Assembly: GCA_006384855.1 (NCBI GenBank)
Contig: VCJN01003035.1
Location: 1-64,000 of the forward strand
Origin: Tetraselmis striata
Taxonomy: Eukaryota; Chlorophyta; Chlorodendrophyceae; Chlorodendrales; Chlorodendraceae
Direction: 5' to 3'
DNA: 64,000 bases
Shown here: positions 11,730-23,157 of the stretch, piece by piece
Layout: every line of letters starts with the position of its first letter
Numbering within the stretch: the first letter of the stretch is position 1
The notes under the pieces: generated by a model
What the model saw: only the letters and a program-made list of their open reading frames with translations
What the model was told of the DNA's origin: nothing
The model's database searches: none
Position numbers and translations under genes: made by a program

Positions 11730-13961
11730 CTAGTCAGTACGCTTCCGCTTATTTATGGCTTGTGTTGGGCACGCATGTTGTGGCTTGGTGGGGCAAGCAG
11801 CGCACCACTTCAGTCCCTCCCCGGGCAGCCCAAGGGAGGGCCTACTTTCCCCGCACTCGCACCTCCTGTACACCACATTTACTGCGGCGTCTGGCTTGGT
11901 GGGGCAAGCCGCGCACCACCGCGCAGGGCCCCTGCCCTCCCCTGGTACGAGTAGCCCCAAGGTGGCTTGAGACTTGCCGCACTCGCATCTACGGCTGTTC
12001 ACATTCACAGCGACATCTGGCTTGGTGGGGCACAGGACACACCATCGGGCCGAGCTGCGCCCCTCCCCAGGAAGGCCAAATGATGGGGATGAGTGTCCAC
12101 ACTCACACCGCTTGCGCACAAGATCCACTGCGGCGGCTGGCTTGGTGGGGCAAGTGGCGCACCATCGTGCCAAGCTGCGCGCCTCTCCTGGCAGCCCAAA
12201 GCAGGGCTGGGCCTTCCCGCACTCACACCTTTTGCTGACCACATCCACCGCGGCAGCTGGCTTGGTGGGGCAAGCAGCGCACCACCGCGCCGAGCTGCTC
12301 GTCTCCCCGGGCAGCCCGAAGGAAGGCCGCAGCTCACCGCACTCGCACCTCCTGTACACCACATTAACCGCGGCGTCTGGCTTGGTGGGGCAAGCCGCGC
12401 ACCACCGCGCAGGGCCCCTGCCCTCCCCTGGTACGACCAGCCCCAAGGTGGCTTGAGACTTGCCGCACTCGCATCTCCGGGTCTTCAGATTCACGGCGGT
12501 GTCTGGCTTGGTGGGGCACAGGACACACCAGCGTGCCGAGCTGCGCCCCTCCCCAGGAAGGCCAAATGACGGGGCGGAGTTGCCGCACTCACACCTCTTG
12601 CGCACAAGATCCACTGCGGCGGCTGGCTTGGTGGGGCAAGTGGCGCACCATCGTGCCAAGCTGCGCCCCTCTCCTGGCAGCCCAAAGCAGGGCTGGGCCT
12701 TCCCGCACTCGCACCTCTTGCCGACCACATCCACCGCGGCAGCTGGCTTGGTGGGGCAAGCAGCGCACCACCGCGCCGAGCTGCGCCCCTCTCCTGGCAG
12801 ACCAAAGCAGGGCTGGGCCTTGCCGCACACGCAAGTCTTGCTGACCAAATTCACTGCGGAGTCTGGCTTGGTCAGGCAAGTAGCGCACCACCGCGCCGAG
12901 CTGCGCTCCTCTCCAGGTGGTCCGAACGATGGTGCTGAGTCGCAGCTCTGTCTCACCACATCCACTGCGGTGTCTGGTGTGATGGGGGGAGTGGCGCAAC
13001 CCTGCGCTGAGCGGCGCCCCTCTCCTTTCCGCACAACACAGGGCTGGGCCTTCCCGCTGAGATCCACGGCAGCGGCTGGCTTGGTGGGGCAAGCAGCGCA
13101 CCACCGCGCCAGGCTGATTCTCTCCCCGGGCAGCCCGAAGGAAGGCCGCAGCTCACCGCACTCGCACCTCCTGTACACCACATTTACTGCGGCGTCTGGC
13201 TTGGTGGGGCAAGCCGCGCACCACCGCGCAGGGCCCCTGCCCTCCCCTGGCACGACCAGCCCCAAGGTGGCTTGAGACTTGCCGCACTCGCATCTCCGGG
13301 TCTTCAGATTCACAGCGGTGTCTGGCTTGGTGGGGCACAGGACACACCAGCGTGCCGAGCTGCGCCCCTCCCCAGGAAGGCCAAATGACGGGGCGGAGTC
13401 GCCGCACTCGCACCTCTTGCGCACAAGATCCACTGCGGCGGCTGGCTTGGTGGGGCAAGTCGCACACCATCGTGCCAAGCTGCGCGCCTCTCCTCGCAGA
13501 CCAAAGCAGGGCTGGGCCTTCCCGCACTCGCACCTCTTGCTGACCACATCCACCGCGGCAGCTGGCTTGGTGGGGCAAGCAGCGCACCACCGCGCCGAGC
13601 TGCTCCTCTCCCCGGGCAGCCCGAAGGAAGGCCGCAGCTCACCGCACTCGCACCTCCTGTACACCACATTCACTGCGGCGTCTGGCTTGGTGGGGCAAGC
13701 CGCGCACCACCGCGCAGGGCCCCTGCCCTCCCCTGGCACGAGCAGCCCCAAGGTGGCTTGAGACTTGCCGCACTCGCATCTCCGGGTTTTCACATTCACA
13801 GCGACATCTGGCTTGGTGGGGCACAGGACACACCATCGGGCCGAGCTGCGCCCCTCCCCAGGAAGTCCGAAAGATGGTGTCGACAGGCCGCACTCGCACA
13901 TTTTACGTACAAGATCGACTGCGGCGGCTGGCTTGGTGGGGCAGGAGGCACACCAGGGCAC
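11730..13961 (-). CDS. Cys-rich tandem-repeat protein resembling EsV-1-7 repeats (5' end unresolved)
   Basis: A minus-strand frame of over 740 codons encodes about 19 copies of a 40-residue repeat. Its pattern is C-x-C-x19-C-x2-C-x14, with a PSFGLPGE core, an RWCaxCPTKP core and an AVDvvxKRCECG core. This layout, with paired cysteines around a PSFG...G segment and an aVDv..kRC linker, parallels the EsV-1-7 repeat of algal developmental regulators and viral proteins. Here CxC and CxxC replace the canonical CxxxxC and CxxH. The pairs probably bind metal; the molecular function is unknown. Four-repeat blocks recur (VLC, AAC, AAC, ATC types), so the array grew by ~480 bp duplications. One repeat near 13060 is truncated and the next lacks several cysteines. 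The listed end is a GTG inside a repeat. The frame stays open to about 14067 but has no ATG, so a 5' exon must lie further upstream. The C-terminus is basic, ending KRKRTD. Confidence 0.65.
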   Translation of the reverse strand: MPWCASCPTKPAAAVDLVRKMCECGLSTPSFGLPGEGRSSARWCVLCPTKPDVAVNVKTRRCECGKSQATLGLLVPGEGRGPARWCAACPTKPDAAVNVVYRRCECGELRPSFGLPGERSSSARWCAACPTKPAAAVDVVSKRCECGKAQPCFGLRGEARSLARWCATCPTKPAAAVDLVRKRCECGDSAPSFGLPGEGRSSARWCVLCPTKPDTAVNLKTRRCECGKSQATLGLVVPGEGRGPARWCAACPTKPDAAVNVVYRRCECGELRPSFGLPGERISLARWCAACPTKPAAAVDLSGKAQPCVVRKGEGRRSAQGCATPPITPDTAVDVVRQSCDSAPSFGPPGEERSSARWCATCLTKPDSAVNLVSKTCVCGKAQPCFGLPGEGRSSARWCAACPTKPAAAVDVVGKRCECGKAQPCFGLPGEGRSLARWCATCPTKPAAAVDLVRKRCECGNSAPSFGLPGEGRSSARWCVLCPTKPDTAVNLKTRRCECGKSQATLGLVVPGEGRGPARWCAACPTKPDAAVNVVYRRCECGELRPSFGLPGETSSSARWCAACPTKPAAAVDVVSKRCECGKAQPCFGLPGEARSLARWCATCPTKPAAAVDLVRKRCECGHSSPSFGLPGEGRSSARWCVLCPTKPDVAVNVNSRRCECGKSQATLGLLVPGEGRGPARWCAACPTKPDAAVNVVYRRCECGESRPSLGLPGEGLKWCAACPTKPQHACPTQAINKRKRTD

Positions 13962-14161
13962 CGAGCTTCGCCCCGCGCCCCCTGTGGCCTGTCGCGCTGG
14001 GCCGCGGTTCCCTCGCCCTCCTCTGGTGCCGCTCGCGGGCCGGGCGCGCTCTGTCCTGAGCTTGCTCCGTTACTCAGCCGTGCTTCCGAGTCTGGCGGAT
14101 TCATCATCCGAAAAGCGCTGGAGCAACTGCGCTTGGCGTGCAGGCCCCACTGCGCCAGGCT

Positions 14162-14184
14162 GGGGGGGGGGGGGGGGGGGGGGG
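14162..14184 (+). repeat. poly-G tract
   Basis: Uninterrupted run of about 23 G. It lies just upstream of the minus-strand repeat-protein frame, where it reads as poly-C and could be the pyrimidine tract of an acceptor for that gene. Confidence 0.8.
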
Positions 14185-16385
14185 GCTGCCGCCAGGATCG
14201 TTGAATGCCGGAATCATTCGTCTTTCGAAAGCAGACGGATCGACGATTCATTTTCCGCCGCCAGAACGAAAACCGGCGGATATATCGCTACTGTTACGGG
14301 TAATACAGCAGAATGGTTAGAAAGGGGCTGGCGGGCCACCTAGACTGAATTCATGTAATCCGTAAACACAATAAATCACGTACGCGAGGGGTGCCTGGTT
14401 CGACTCCTGGCCGATGCATTTTCGGCAATTTCGTCCCGGCGTGTCCTGGGTTTCCCCGCTTGATGCATTGAGCTAGCAGCAGAAGGCGATATCAGGAAAT
14501 CACCAAAAAAAGGACAATCAGAAAGGTCCTCTACAAAGGTCCCCGGTTGATGCATTCGCCCTTCGGGGTTCGAATGAGGCAACGGTCTACAGGCTGTGCC
14601 AGACCTACCGTACGACTGCAGTTGGCGCAAGCAAGCGCTCGGGGTAACTGGACTGGAGTAAGACTGGAGTAAGATGTCAAGTGCTGGGGCGGCTTCGGCC
14701 GACGTCCCGGGGCGACCTTTTGCAGTAAATCACAGTGTTTGCTCAAAGTGGCCCCGCCCGCACAATACCCATAAGTCTTAGCCAGTCTGAGGTGATGCCG
14801 GCTGTAGCTTCATCGATATCCGAGATATTATCGAAAAACAGTGAATAATACCTAAAGCCCATATTCAAAACGCTGATATATCGGCTATAGTCGCAGATTG
14901 GACGTAATATAGGAAAAGCCTATACTCGCAAAGCTGCTGGATAGTAGATTATTCAATCTAGGAGGTCGTAGATTCGACCTCCGAAGGTCCTAGCTAGAGT
15001 AGCGCAAATCTAGGACAAAACGAGTTAAAATCTACAACCTCCTATATTTGTGTTGATGGCCTTTCGTGCCCATCCGGTATGTATCATGGATGGGCTTTCA
15101 GGGCCACCCTTGCGAGCCATACATCGCGACTGCCACCACCACCCATCGCGACTCCACCGCTCCACCACTTGCGCCCGGGTCCCGATGCCTCTCCAGTGCC
15201 CCGCCCGCCCGGCGCCATGCATATATAGGCCCTATATTCCGGGGCATAGGTCATGAATATCCCTTTGTATTGTTAGGCTCGCATCGTTGCGCAGTCGGAC
15301 GCCCCGTCGCCGCCACCGGCGCTCGCGACCTAAGGCGATAGCATGGCGATGGCCAGCAAGGCAAGGTGCAAGACACCCGCCAGCGGTATGAGGAGACGCA
15401 TAGTGTGGCACGGGGAGGGGTATCTGAGGTTGGGTACCGACGGGTGGGGACAGTGAGCAATGAGCAGTGACGCGGGCCGCGGCGGCTTTCGGGTTGGTGG
15501 CCCAATCCCGGCAACGGGGGCTAGCGCGGGCGGCACGGATGACGACAGCTTTGAGAGGAGTATTCGAACATGGCTAACATGGCGAACATGGGCTAACATG
15601 ATCGGAAGATCGCGCGCGCTGTCGCCTAGATCGGCAAAATAATCTAGGAAGTCGGATCTCGGACAACCCGTCTAGCGGCCTCTCGAATGTGGGCTTTAGA
15701 CCCGACTCCCGACATAATGCACTCACATGCTTGCAGGTTAAGCCGTAGGGAATGGCGCCCGTTGTAATACCCGATGGATACGCCAAGTGGACGCCGACGT
15801 ATACGCGGCTACCTAATTCGCAACGTCATCAACGGCGAGGTCTCCGCGGGGAAGCCCGGAAACCCGCTCATTTGCAGTCGCGCCGGACCCAGCTTCCGCC
15901 GGGATGGCGCCAAAGAAGAACGAGCATCATGGCAATGAAGGGGAAGGAAGACAAGTACGACGCCACCCTAGGTGAGTTGCGAGCATACAATAGCTGCAAG
16001 CTTGCTCGACGCATGACGATGCGGCCAGATCTAGCGAGCTCGCGGTTAGGGTTCTTAGTTCCTAGAAGCGGCGTAATTTATGCTCGTTCGAGATAAATAG
16101 GCATACAAGTCATTCTAAATACAAACCCAAACGAGACGAGCGGTGTCAAGATGGTAAGATTCTGCCAGCATGTAGTGTTTCATGTCTCGTCGAGGCCACC
16201 GCGGCCGGAGCAGTGAGGATTCTTGGTGTTGGAGGGGGGGGGGGGGGGGGGGGAGGCAATTGGAGCTTCTACCGAAATACCTCATATACACACCGGCCGT
16301 CAAGAGTGGTTCAATATCTTGGTCAAGCGCGGTAGTTAAGGACTTAACATATTCAAATCAGTAGACTAAGTTCATAGAAGGGAAA
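14185..16385. other. no recognised gene
   Basis: No coding gene is recognised. Around 14305-14410 there are tRNA-like fragments, including a GGTTCGACTCC box-B-like stretch at about 14396 and an AGAATGGTTAGAAAGG box-A-like stretch about 85 bases earlier. No full cloverleaf could be folded by eye, so a tRNA-derived SINE or decayed tRNA is only a possibility. A poly-G run lies near 16227-16252. Confidence 0.4.
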
Positions 16386-16388
16386 TAG

Positions 16389-17543
16389 TTCTGTCATCAA
16401 CGGTTTGAAATCGGTTTGTCATTAGCAGATCAAAATCATTTTATTTTGTCATAAGTGGGAGAAAATAGTTCTATCATCAACGGGACAAAATTGATCTTGC
16501 GTCGTTCTGTTGGACAAAATCGTTCCGTCATCAACGGGACATAATCGTTCCGTCATCAGCGGGACAAAATCGTGTTGAGATCAGCGGGACAAAATCGTTC
16601 CGTCATCAGCGGGACAAAATCGTGCTGCCATCAATAGGACAAAATCATGCGGTCATCGGCAAGACAAAATCGTGTTGACTTTAACAGGACAAAATTGTTA
16701 TGTCATGAGCGGGACAAAATCGTTCTGCCATCAATAGGACAAAATCATGCGGTCATCGGCAAGACAAAATCGTGTTGTCTTCAGCAGGAAAAAATCGTGC
16801 TATCACCAGTTGTGGGACAAAATCTTTTGTTCATCAAGGAGACAAAATCATTATGTCATCAATGGGACATAATCGTTATGTCATCAGCGAGACAATATCG
16901 TTCTGTCATCAGCGGGACGAAATCGTTCAGTCATCAGCGGGACGAAATCATTTTGTCATGAGCGGGACAAAATTGTTATGTCATATGAGCGGGACAAAGT
17001 CGTTATGTCATTAGTAGGACAAAATCGGTATTTCATCAGAGGGACAAAAATCGTTAGGTAATCAGCGTGACAAAACGGTAGTGTCATTAGCAGTGGGATA
17101 ATACATTTTTTCATCAGCGGGACAAAATCGTTCCGTCATCAGTGGGACAATCAAGCATACTCGTTCTGTCATCCGCGGGACGAAATCTTCTTGTCATCAG
17201 CGGGGCGAAATCGTTATATCATTTGCGGGGCAAAATCGGTTTTTCATCAGCGGGGCAAAATCGTGCGTTATGTCATCGGTAGGACAAAATTGTGCGGTCA
17301 TCCGCGGGTCGAAATTGTGTTGTCATCAGCGGGACAAAATGGTTGTGTCATCAACAGTGGCACAACTATTTTTTTCATCAACGAGACAAAATCGTTCTGT
17401 CATCACTGGGACATAGTCGTTCTGTCATCAGCGAGACAAAATTGGTATGTTATCAGTGAGACAAAAACGTTGTGTCCTCGGTGGGACAAATAATTGTTCC
17501 GCCATCAGCGGGACGAATTAGATATGTCATCAGTGCGACACAA
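16389..17543 (+). repeat. ~25 bp minisatellite array
   Basis: About 45 imperfect copies of a unit close to TCATCAGCGGGACAAAATCG followed by TTCTG. Copies vary at GGGACA/GAGACA/GGGACG and at CAGC/CAAC/CATTAG. A few are extended by an extra GTG. Long ORFs across it are by-products of the repeat. It contains no spaced unique sequences, so it is not a CRISPR. Confidence 0.9.
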
Positions 17544-17547
17544 GTTA

Positions 17548-18720
17548 CTGACGGGATGTGAAAAATTCATCCACGCGGACATCAAAACCTACCGAGAAAG
17601 CTAAAGAGTTCGCCGCCCTCGGATCACCGGCCAAGAGAAAGCATAAGCCCTCGTCTTCTGTCCTCGAGCAGCCGGCGGCGAATAAAACCCGTGCATTAGC
17701 CTCAACATCTGCCCTTGGACCCGGCGCAGATTCAGTAGGTAAGGGGAACCCCTTGAAACCGAGCCGTACAGATAATCAAATTCAAATACCGTATTGATCT
17801 CAATCATGCCACCGTACACGCTCTCATCCACGAAAAATGCCTACACATGTTGAACGCCCTAAGTCAACAAGGTTCGAAGTGTCGGATTGGATCACCCCCG
17901 TCATCCTCAGCAGCAGCGATACCATGTACAAACTCACACTAGAAGCCATCCATAACCTCACGGTCCTCCGCCCCAAGAAGTCACCCCGGACAAACCCCCT
18001 CCACCTCCCAGCGCCGCTGCAATCCGGCTTTGTATAAAATTCCAGAGACACTCAATCGAATGGCTACATACACTCCTCCGCGTATCCCGACAGTCCCTCA
18101 AACCTGCCATGACCAACCCCAGTAACTCCCACAACCCCAACACACCCACCCATCATTAAGAGACACACCTCCGCAGATCACTAGATACGACACCCCCGCT
18201 ACGGTATGGGGGGCCAATATCAAGCGGCATGGAAGGAGGAGGGGCATGGGCGAGAAGGAGGAAGGCCGGAAGCTCCATCCGTAATCCCTAGGGTTCCCAC
18301 AGCGGTTGGATAAAGCATGGCTCAAAAGTAACTCGGCTTGTGTAGTGGAGAGCAGCACGTCTGCACGTTGTAATTCAAATTCAAATTCATTTCTGCATAA
18401 TTTGACTCCGAGCCGGGAATTAATGCAGACTAAATGTCGTATATATGCGTGTGACCATATATACACGCAGCTTTGGGTAGCAAAGATAGGGAGCTCGCGC
18501 GAAATACTCAATATTAACGGAACGGAACTGCTCCAAAACTAGCAGCAACCCATAAAGCAGTCGCGAGTCGGAATGATGTTGTTGCGTTGCCGGAACATAC
18601 ATCACAACTAAACGGGGTGTGGGTGGTATTAGTGCTGTCGTCGGACCACCTTCGCTAGATAGATAGTCAGAAGTCTTAATATACCGCCAGTACTATACCA
18701 TAATGACATGAGTTATAATG
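17548..18720. other. no recognised gene
   Basis: Sequence after the minisatellite has no recognised gene. Short basic, proline-rich ORFs occur on both strands but carry no known motif. Confidence 0.4.
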
Positions 18721-18864
18721 TGATGTGATGTGATGTGATGTGATGTGATGTGATGTGATGTGATGTGATGTGATGTGATGTGATGTGATGTGATGTGATG
18801 TGATGTGATGTGATGTGATGTGATGTGATGTGATGTGATGTGATGTGATGTGATGTGATGTGAT
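18721..18864 (+). repeat. (TGATG)n microsatellite, ~29 copies
   Basis: Perfect TGATG pentamer array of 144 bp. The HITSH-repeat ORFs on the minus strand are its translation and not genes. Confidence 0.97.
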
Positions 18865-19144
18865 ATTCGTATTGTATTGTATGTATACTGATAACTGCGA
18901 CATTCACAATCACCATCGTATCTTACTGTCACAAACAAAGAAGGAGAGGAAGTATAAGGGATTGAAAAATGAAAAACGCGCGTTGTATGAACTCGCCGCC
19001 GACTGCGTTTTGGTGCGGACGGCGCGCACTGGAGTAATAATTGCCGCGGTGGCGGAATGGCAATTGACTAATCAGTATTGATGATGACGCCCATTGGTTG
19101 GATGTCAATGCGAGATTGTCTTATATTGAGAATACCGTTTATCC

Positions 19145-19528
19145 AGCGAAGCGTCGATTTTTCGGCGGTGAGCTTTATTGCCGTACGGGTACCCGTATAG
19201 TGCAGCGGATCGGGCCTATAGGTGAATGACTAAAGCGCTTATCTACTGGCATGTACTACTAAGTACTATAATCCACCCACCCGCCCACCCACCCACGGTC
19301 CTTAATTACACAGCCGTCCGATTACGATCTCACGGTTGGCAGGCTATGAGTACTGGTACTCGCTACTCGCTGCTGGTAATGGAAAAAAAAGTCTGGTACT
19401 TGAAAGCGCTGGCAATGCAAACGCTCAATGCTGGTACTTGAAAGCGCTGGCAATGCAAGTCATGGAACTGTAGGTAAGTGATATAGAACCCGTAATTTTA
19501 AGATTTTCTGAAAAATCGACACATCGCT
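19145..19528 (+). mobile_element. MITE, copy 2
   Basis: Starts AGCGAAGCGTCGATTTTT (19145-19162) and ends AAAAATCGACACATCGCT (19511-19528). The body aligns with copy 1 through GGCGGTGAGCTTTATTGCCG and the CACCCACC run but lacks the ~100 bp internal duplication. It has no ORF of its own. Confidence 0.85.
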
Positions 19529-21254
19529 GATTCCACTGTCAAGTTACTTTATATCATATTCTTTGCAATTGTTATGATTTGGATTATAGCTCATCGGAGC
19601 AGAGAGAGGGGGAGGGAGAGAGGGAGTAGAGTGCAGAGGGAGAGTGGAGTGCATAGGGAGAGAAAGTAGATTATTCAATAATTACATAATGTATATTGGT
19701 TGTATCGGCAGATAAGCACCAATAGTGCAGTAGTCCACTACTACTGTTGTTGCCGCTAAATGCATTACACTACACCCCTGCACATAAGTTTGGGGTCCTT
19801 TTTCGGCAGTCTCAAGACTTCAGAAGTCTAGGGTACCTGAACGTAGGGTATATGAGATGAAACCCTGGAATCTCTGAGGGCTTTACAAAACCTGCATGAC
19901 GAGTGGTTCAAACCGAAGCTTAAAGACCTTGGACTAGGGTGTCACGCTGCACTTGGTGTGTGGATGGGCGTCGCCTGCAACTGCACCAAAACCGGGGTCG
20001 GTATCACGCACACGCCGACGCGCGTGAATAGACAACCAAACGACGGGATGGCCATGAACGCGTGAGGAAACACATTGGCGAGGGGGTCGGGTGCATTTGG
20101 TTGGGGTGCAGCCGTGTGGGCGGCGGCCCGTACATGTCGCGTTGCGATACTGGCATGGCATCAGTGTCGGCCACGCGCAGCAACACCCTTTTGGCTTTAA
20201 AACGTTATAACTTCTCAGGGTTTGCTCAGAAAAACTTTTTAAAACTACCACGCGATTCCTCGTTCAAATCTGCGTCGAGATCAATCTTTTAAAATCAAAA
20301 AATCGATTTTTGGGTTCCCGGAAAACATCCCCAAAGATTATCATCCAAGTTGCCCCTCACTGCCTCATGTGCCCACCCATATCGGGCGCGTGGCTTTGCG
20401 CTTAGTGCGTGTCTAAGCCCCATACTCAGTTGCGCGAGAGCGTTATGTGTGTGGATGACCACGGACCACCAACACTTGGCATGTGCCACCTCCTAGTGAT
20501 ACACACATCTACCAGCCAAAATGCCATTTTCCACAGCATTTTTCAAGGTATTTCATATTAATCAAAGTCCATGCCCCTACCGCGCCACCCCGCCCACGAA
20601 ACGGTGCAACTGGCATTCCACCACGCGCCTCCATAGTCGAGCATTGCCCTACGCCAAGGGGGCCATCGAGCGCCTCTCCTACGTGCGTTCGCCACGGAAA
20701 CAACAACATTTTCACCCCAAAACTGCTCCCCACAGTGGCCAACTTGTCGTTGGGGTGTCACGTCGTGCCTATAGCGACATGCTTTCAGTGGCCTACACGC
20801 ACGGTGTGTGCAACTTATGCCAAGGGCCGTATCCACCGAGTTTGGTGCGACGAGTGCCGCTATTTCCATAGGTTTGGACGGTTGGCGCAACCCACAACTT
20901 TCTGGCGCAGCATCATGCACTGATTTCGCGTTTTTTAAAGGGCGCCCACAAATGGTCGTGTTGTCGCGCAGGTGGGTATAAAGCGCACCATAGGCGTTCG
21001 CCCGAACTATTCCCACTGTAGTTAGCATGTATGCACATGCAGCCGGCGTTATCCTCGCCCATGCATGCGCTTTGTGATCGAAAATGCAAAACCCGGACTT
21101 TATGGAGGGGTGTATGATGATGATGAGGCCCTAATAAAACAATCGTGTATATAAATCAGTTGCGCATATATAGCAGTAGACGCGCAATTTGGTAAATGGT
21201 TTGTCGTTTTTAAATTAATGTATATCATACCGGGATATGTTATCTTATATCTCA
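19529..21254. other. no recognised gene; repeat relics
   Basis: A GA-rich run lies at 19590-19670. The stretch at 19930-20240 weakly matches the window start (170-350) in opposite orientation. The remainder, 20240-21254, has Pro-rich ORFs with no recognised motif. Confidence 0.4.
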
Positions 21255-21700
21255 TCGACATGGCGCATGCATGCAGACAACGTTCTTGGTGGGGTCGTGG
21301 CGGCGCGCGCGGCACGTGATGGTGCTCATGCGCATGCGTCGTGTCGCTCGCCAGCTTGTGCTGCTATGACCCGGGTCATTCAAGCGCACTCGCCGCGGCT
21401 GATGGCCCACCCCTGGGCGGCGGTCCCCATTGGCGTTTTGTTCCCCTTTCGGTTTTTTCGTGTCGTTCCTTGGCTTTCAATGCTTCCCTTGACCCTATGG
21501 TTCCTTGGCGTCTTGGTGGCTTTATGGTATTCGTGGCTCTTCCTTGGTTATTGGCTCTATGGCCTCCTGCTTGTCCCTTGGTTTCAGGCTTATAATCTTA
21601 TATCCCTCTTTTGCTGGCAACCTTCGCAATTACTTTTAGTACTGCTTTTGCAACGCATATATGTTAAAGCATGGATGTAAAATTAAAAGATACCGCCGGT
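21255..21700 (+). pseudogene. LINE 3' end, second copy
   Basis: This segment encodes the HADNVLGGVVAARAARDG stretch that matches the end of the LINE ORF at 10259-10801. It continues through the shared CTATGACCCGGGTCAT segment into the same CCTTGG/CTTGGC-rich 3' region (reverse complement of 10100-10419). Only the last part of the element is present, so it is a 5'-truncated insertion. The 147-codon ORF over it reads past the element's own stop because of divergence. Confidence 0.6.
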
Positions 21701-22494
21701 ATATCTACTTCACTACTCATTGTCAGCATTTTATGTACATACACAAATAGTCGCTACTCACGGGAGATTACGCGCACATTGTAAATAACAGTCCGTAAAT
21801 CTAAAATGTTTTTAGTGGCGAATGTTTAGTGGCGAAATCGGACAAAACTTGTATATCCTCGTATACAATGCAATTGAGCACCAAAATGATGTTTTTATAC
21901 GGATGTTATGAGTTTTACTGACTAGTTGGCCCGGCCTGGAAATTCAATAATTAGAAGATGCACGGAGGATATTACACCCCACATGATTTATTTTTCTTGG
22001 ACAAATCATCAAAATACGCCCATAATTTAAAACATTTAAAACCCGGATCAGGGTATAGCGGTGCCGTTTCTCCAGGGATCCACGGGAGAAACCGCGATTT
22101 CTAATCCCGCCAACATGGGTGCTGCTTCTCCGGCACGAATGCAGTATTTTTACAGTATTTCTCCGTGAGGCAGTACATCACGCAGGACAAAGGTAGGACT
22201 GTTTCTCGTCCTTTCTCCTTTGTCTGAGAGGCTTCATACGAGGGTCTTTATCCCTCTGCCTTAATCCAACATGGGCTTTATTGCGAAAATACGACGGTAG
22301 CAATGACTGGGGTTTACTGGAGTTTACTGTGGGTTTAGGTTTACTCAAGAAAAACAGCAGAGTAAGTTCAGACTGTGCACCTCGTTATATATATCATCGC
22401 CAAGTTTTCGTTTACATGTCCAATAAGGAATTTAAGCGGCATCCGTGCGCTGCCAATTTGCGCATGGACCCTGAATTCTGTCCATGGCGGTCTC
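21701..22494. other. no recognised gene
   Basis: AT-rich non-coding sequence; no motif or repeat could be assigned. Confidence 0.4.
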
Positions 22495-22760
22495 ACAGGC
22501 ACCTTCCCCTGCGCCGTCGCTCCTGGGGCATCACTGCACCATTGTTGCACCCAGTCAGGGACTGGCACAGCGCCCTGCCGCCATGAGCAGGTGCGATTAC
22601 ATCCAGTACCTTGGCCCCATTGAGCTGTAGTGGGCACCGCAGGGCCGAAAGCTTTCGGCACTCCTCTATCAGACCACCCCGCAGTGGTGCCCCCGCTGCA
22701 GAGGGAGGTGTATTCGCCCCGACTAGGGCTGCATGCACCATTCTCTGCCCGTGCAGCGTC
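22495..22760 (+). pseudogene. decayed duplicate of the last exon of the EEP gene
   Basis: The run GGCACCTTCCCC, then GCAGGTGCGAYTACATCC, GGCACCGCAG and CACTCCTC.GTCAGACCACC follows the order and spacing of 8760-8990, the last intron and exon 8 of the EEP gene. The copy reads RCDYIQYLGPIEL and then a TAG where the parent has CAG, followed by a short deletion and frame change. The acceptor AG and the sequence coding for SDH are disturbed. It is a partial segmental duplicate and non-functional; no other EEP exon is seen nearby. Confidence 0.75.
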
Positions 22761-23157
22761 GAAATACATCAAACAACAGGTTTACGTGTTAATTACTTTT
22801 ACAGCACTGTAATACAGCAGTGGCCTTTCTGGAACAGCATATCGAGATGTCCTGCACTCATTGGATGAATTCTCGATTGCAGAGCAGCGGTCAGCATTTG
22901 CAGTACGTAACAACTCTGTGCTGAATAATAAACATGTGATGTCTCTGCCTGTCCTGTCTGCCGGCCATAAGGCACCCCCTGCTTGGCCAGGGATTTATTC
23001 CGTTTGCGCTCATGCAGCCATGTACGCTGCCCCCCCCCCCCCCCCCCCCCGGCCCCCACACACACACACTCCGGATGACATGCCATGACAGGGGTGTCTT
23101 GAGAGGGATGAGCGCAGGTGGGCTCCTGTGATGAAGCGTCAACATGGCGCAAGCGAT

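Noticed and set aside
12460..13761. Long plus-strand ORFs over the repeat-protein gene
   Set aside because: They are repetitive frames opposite the Cys-rich repeats and lack the regular cysteine pattern; the minus-strand frame is longer and ordered.
11730..13961. Integrated algal virus, because of the EsV-1-7 name
   Set aside because: The repeat family also occurs in cellular algal genes and no other viral gene is nearby.
16389..17543. Possible CRISPR array
   Set aside because: Repeats are contiguous and degenerate with no unique spacers, and the genome is eukaryotic.
18676..18938. Minus-strand ORFs rich in HITSH
   Set aside because: Translations of the TGATG microsatellite, open in all three frames.
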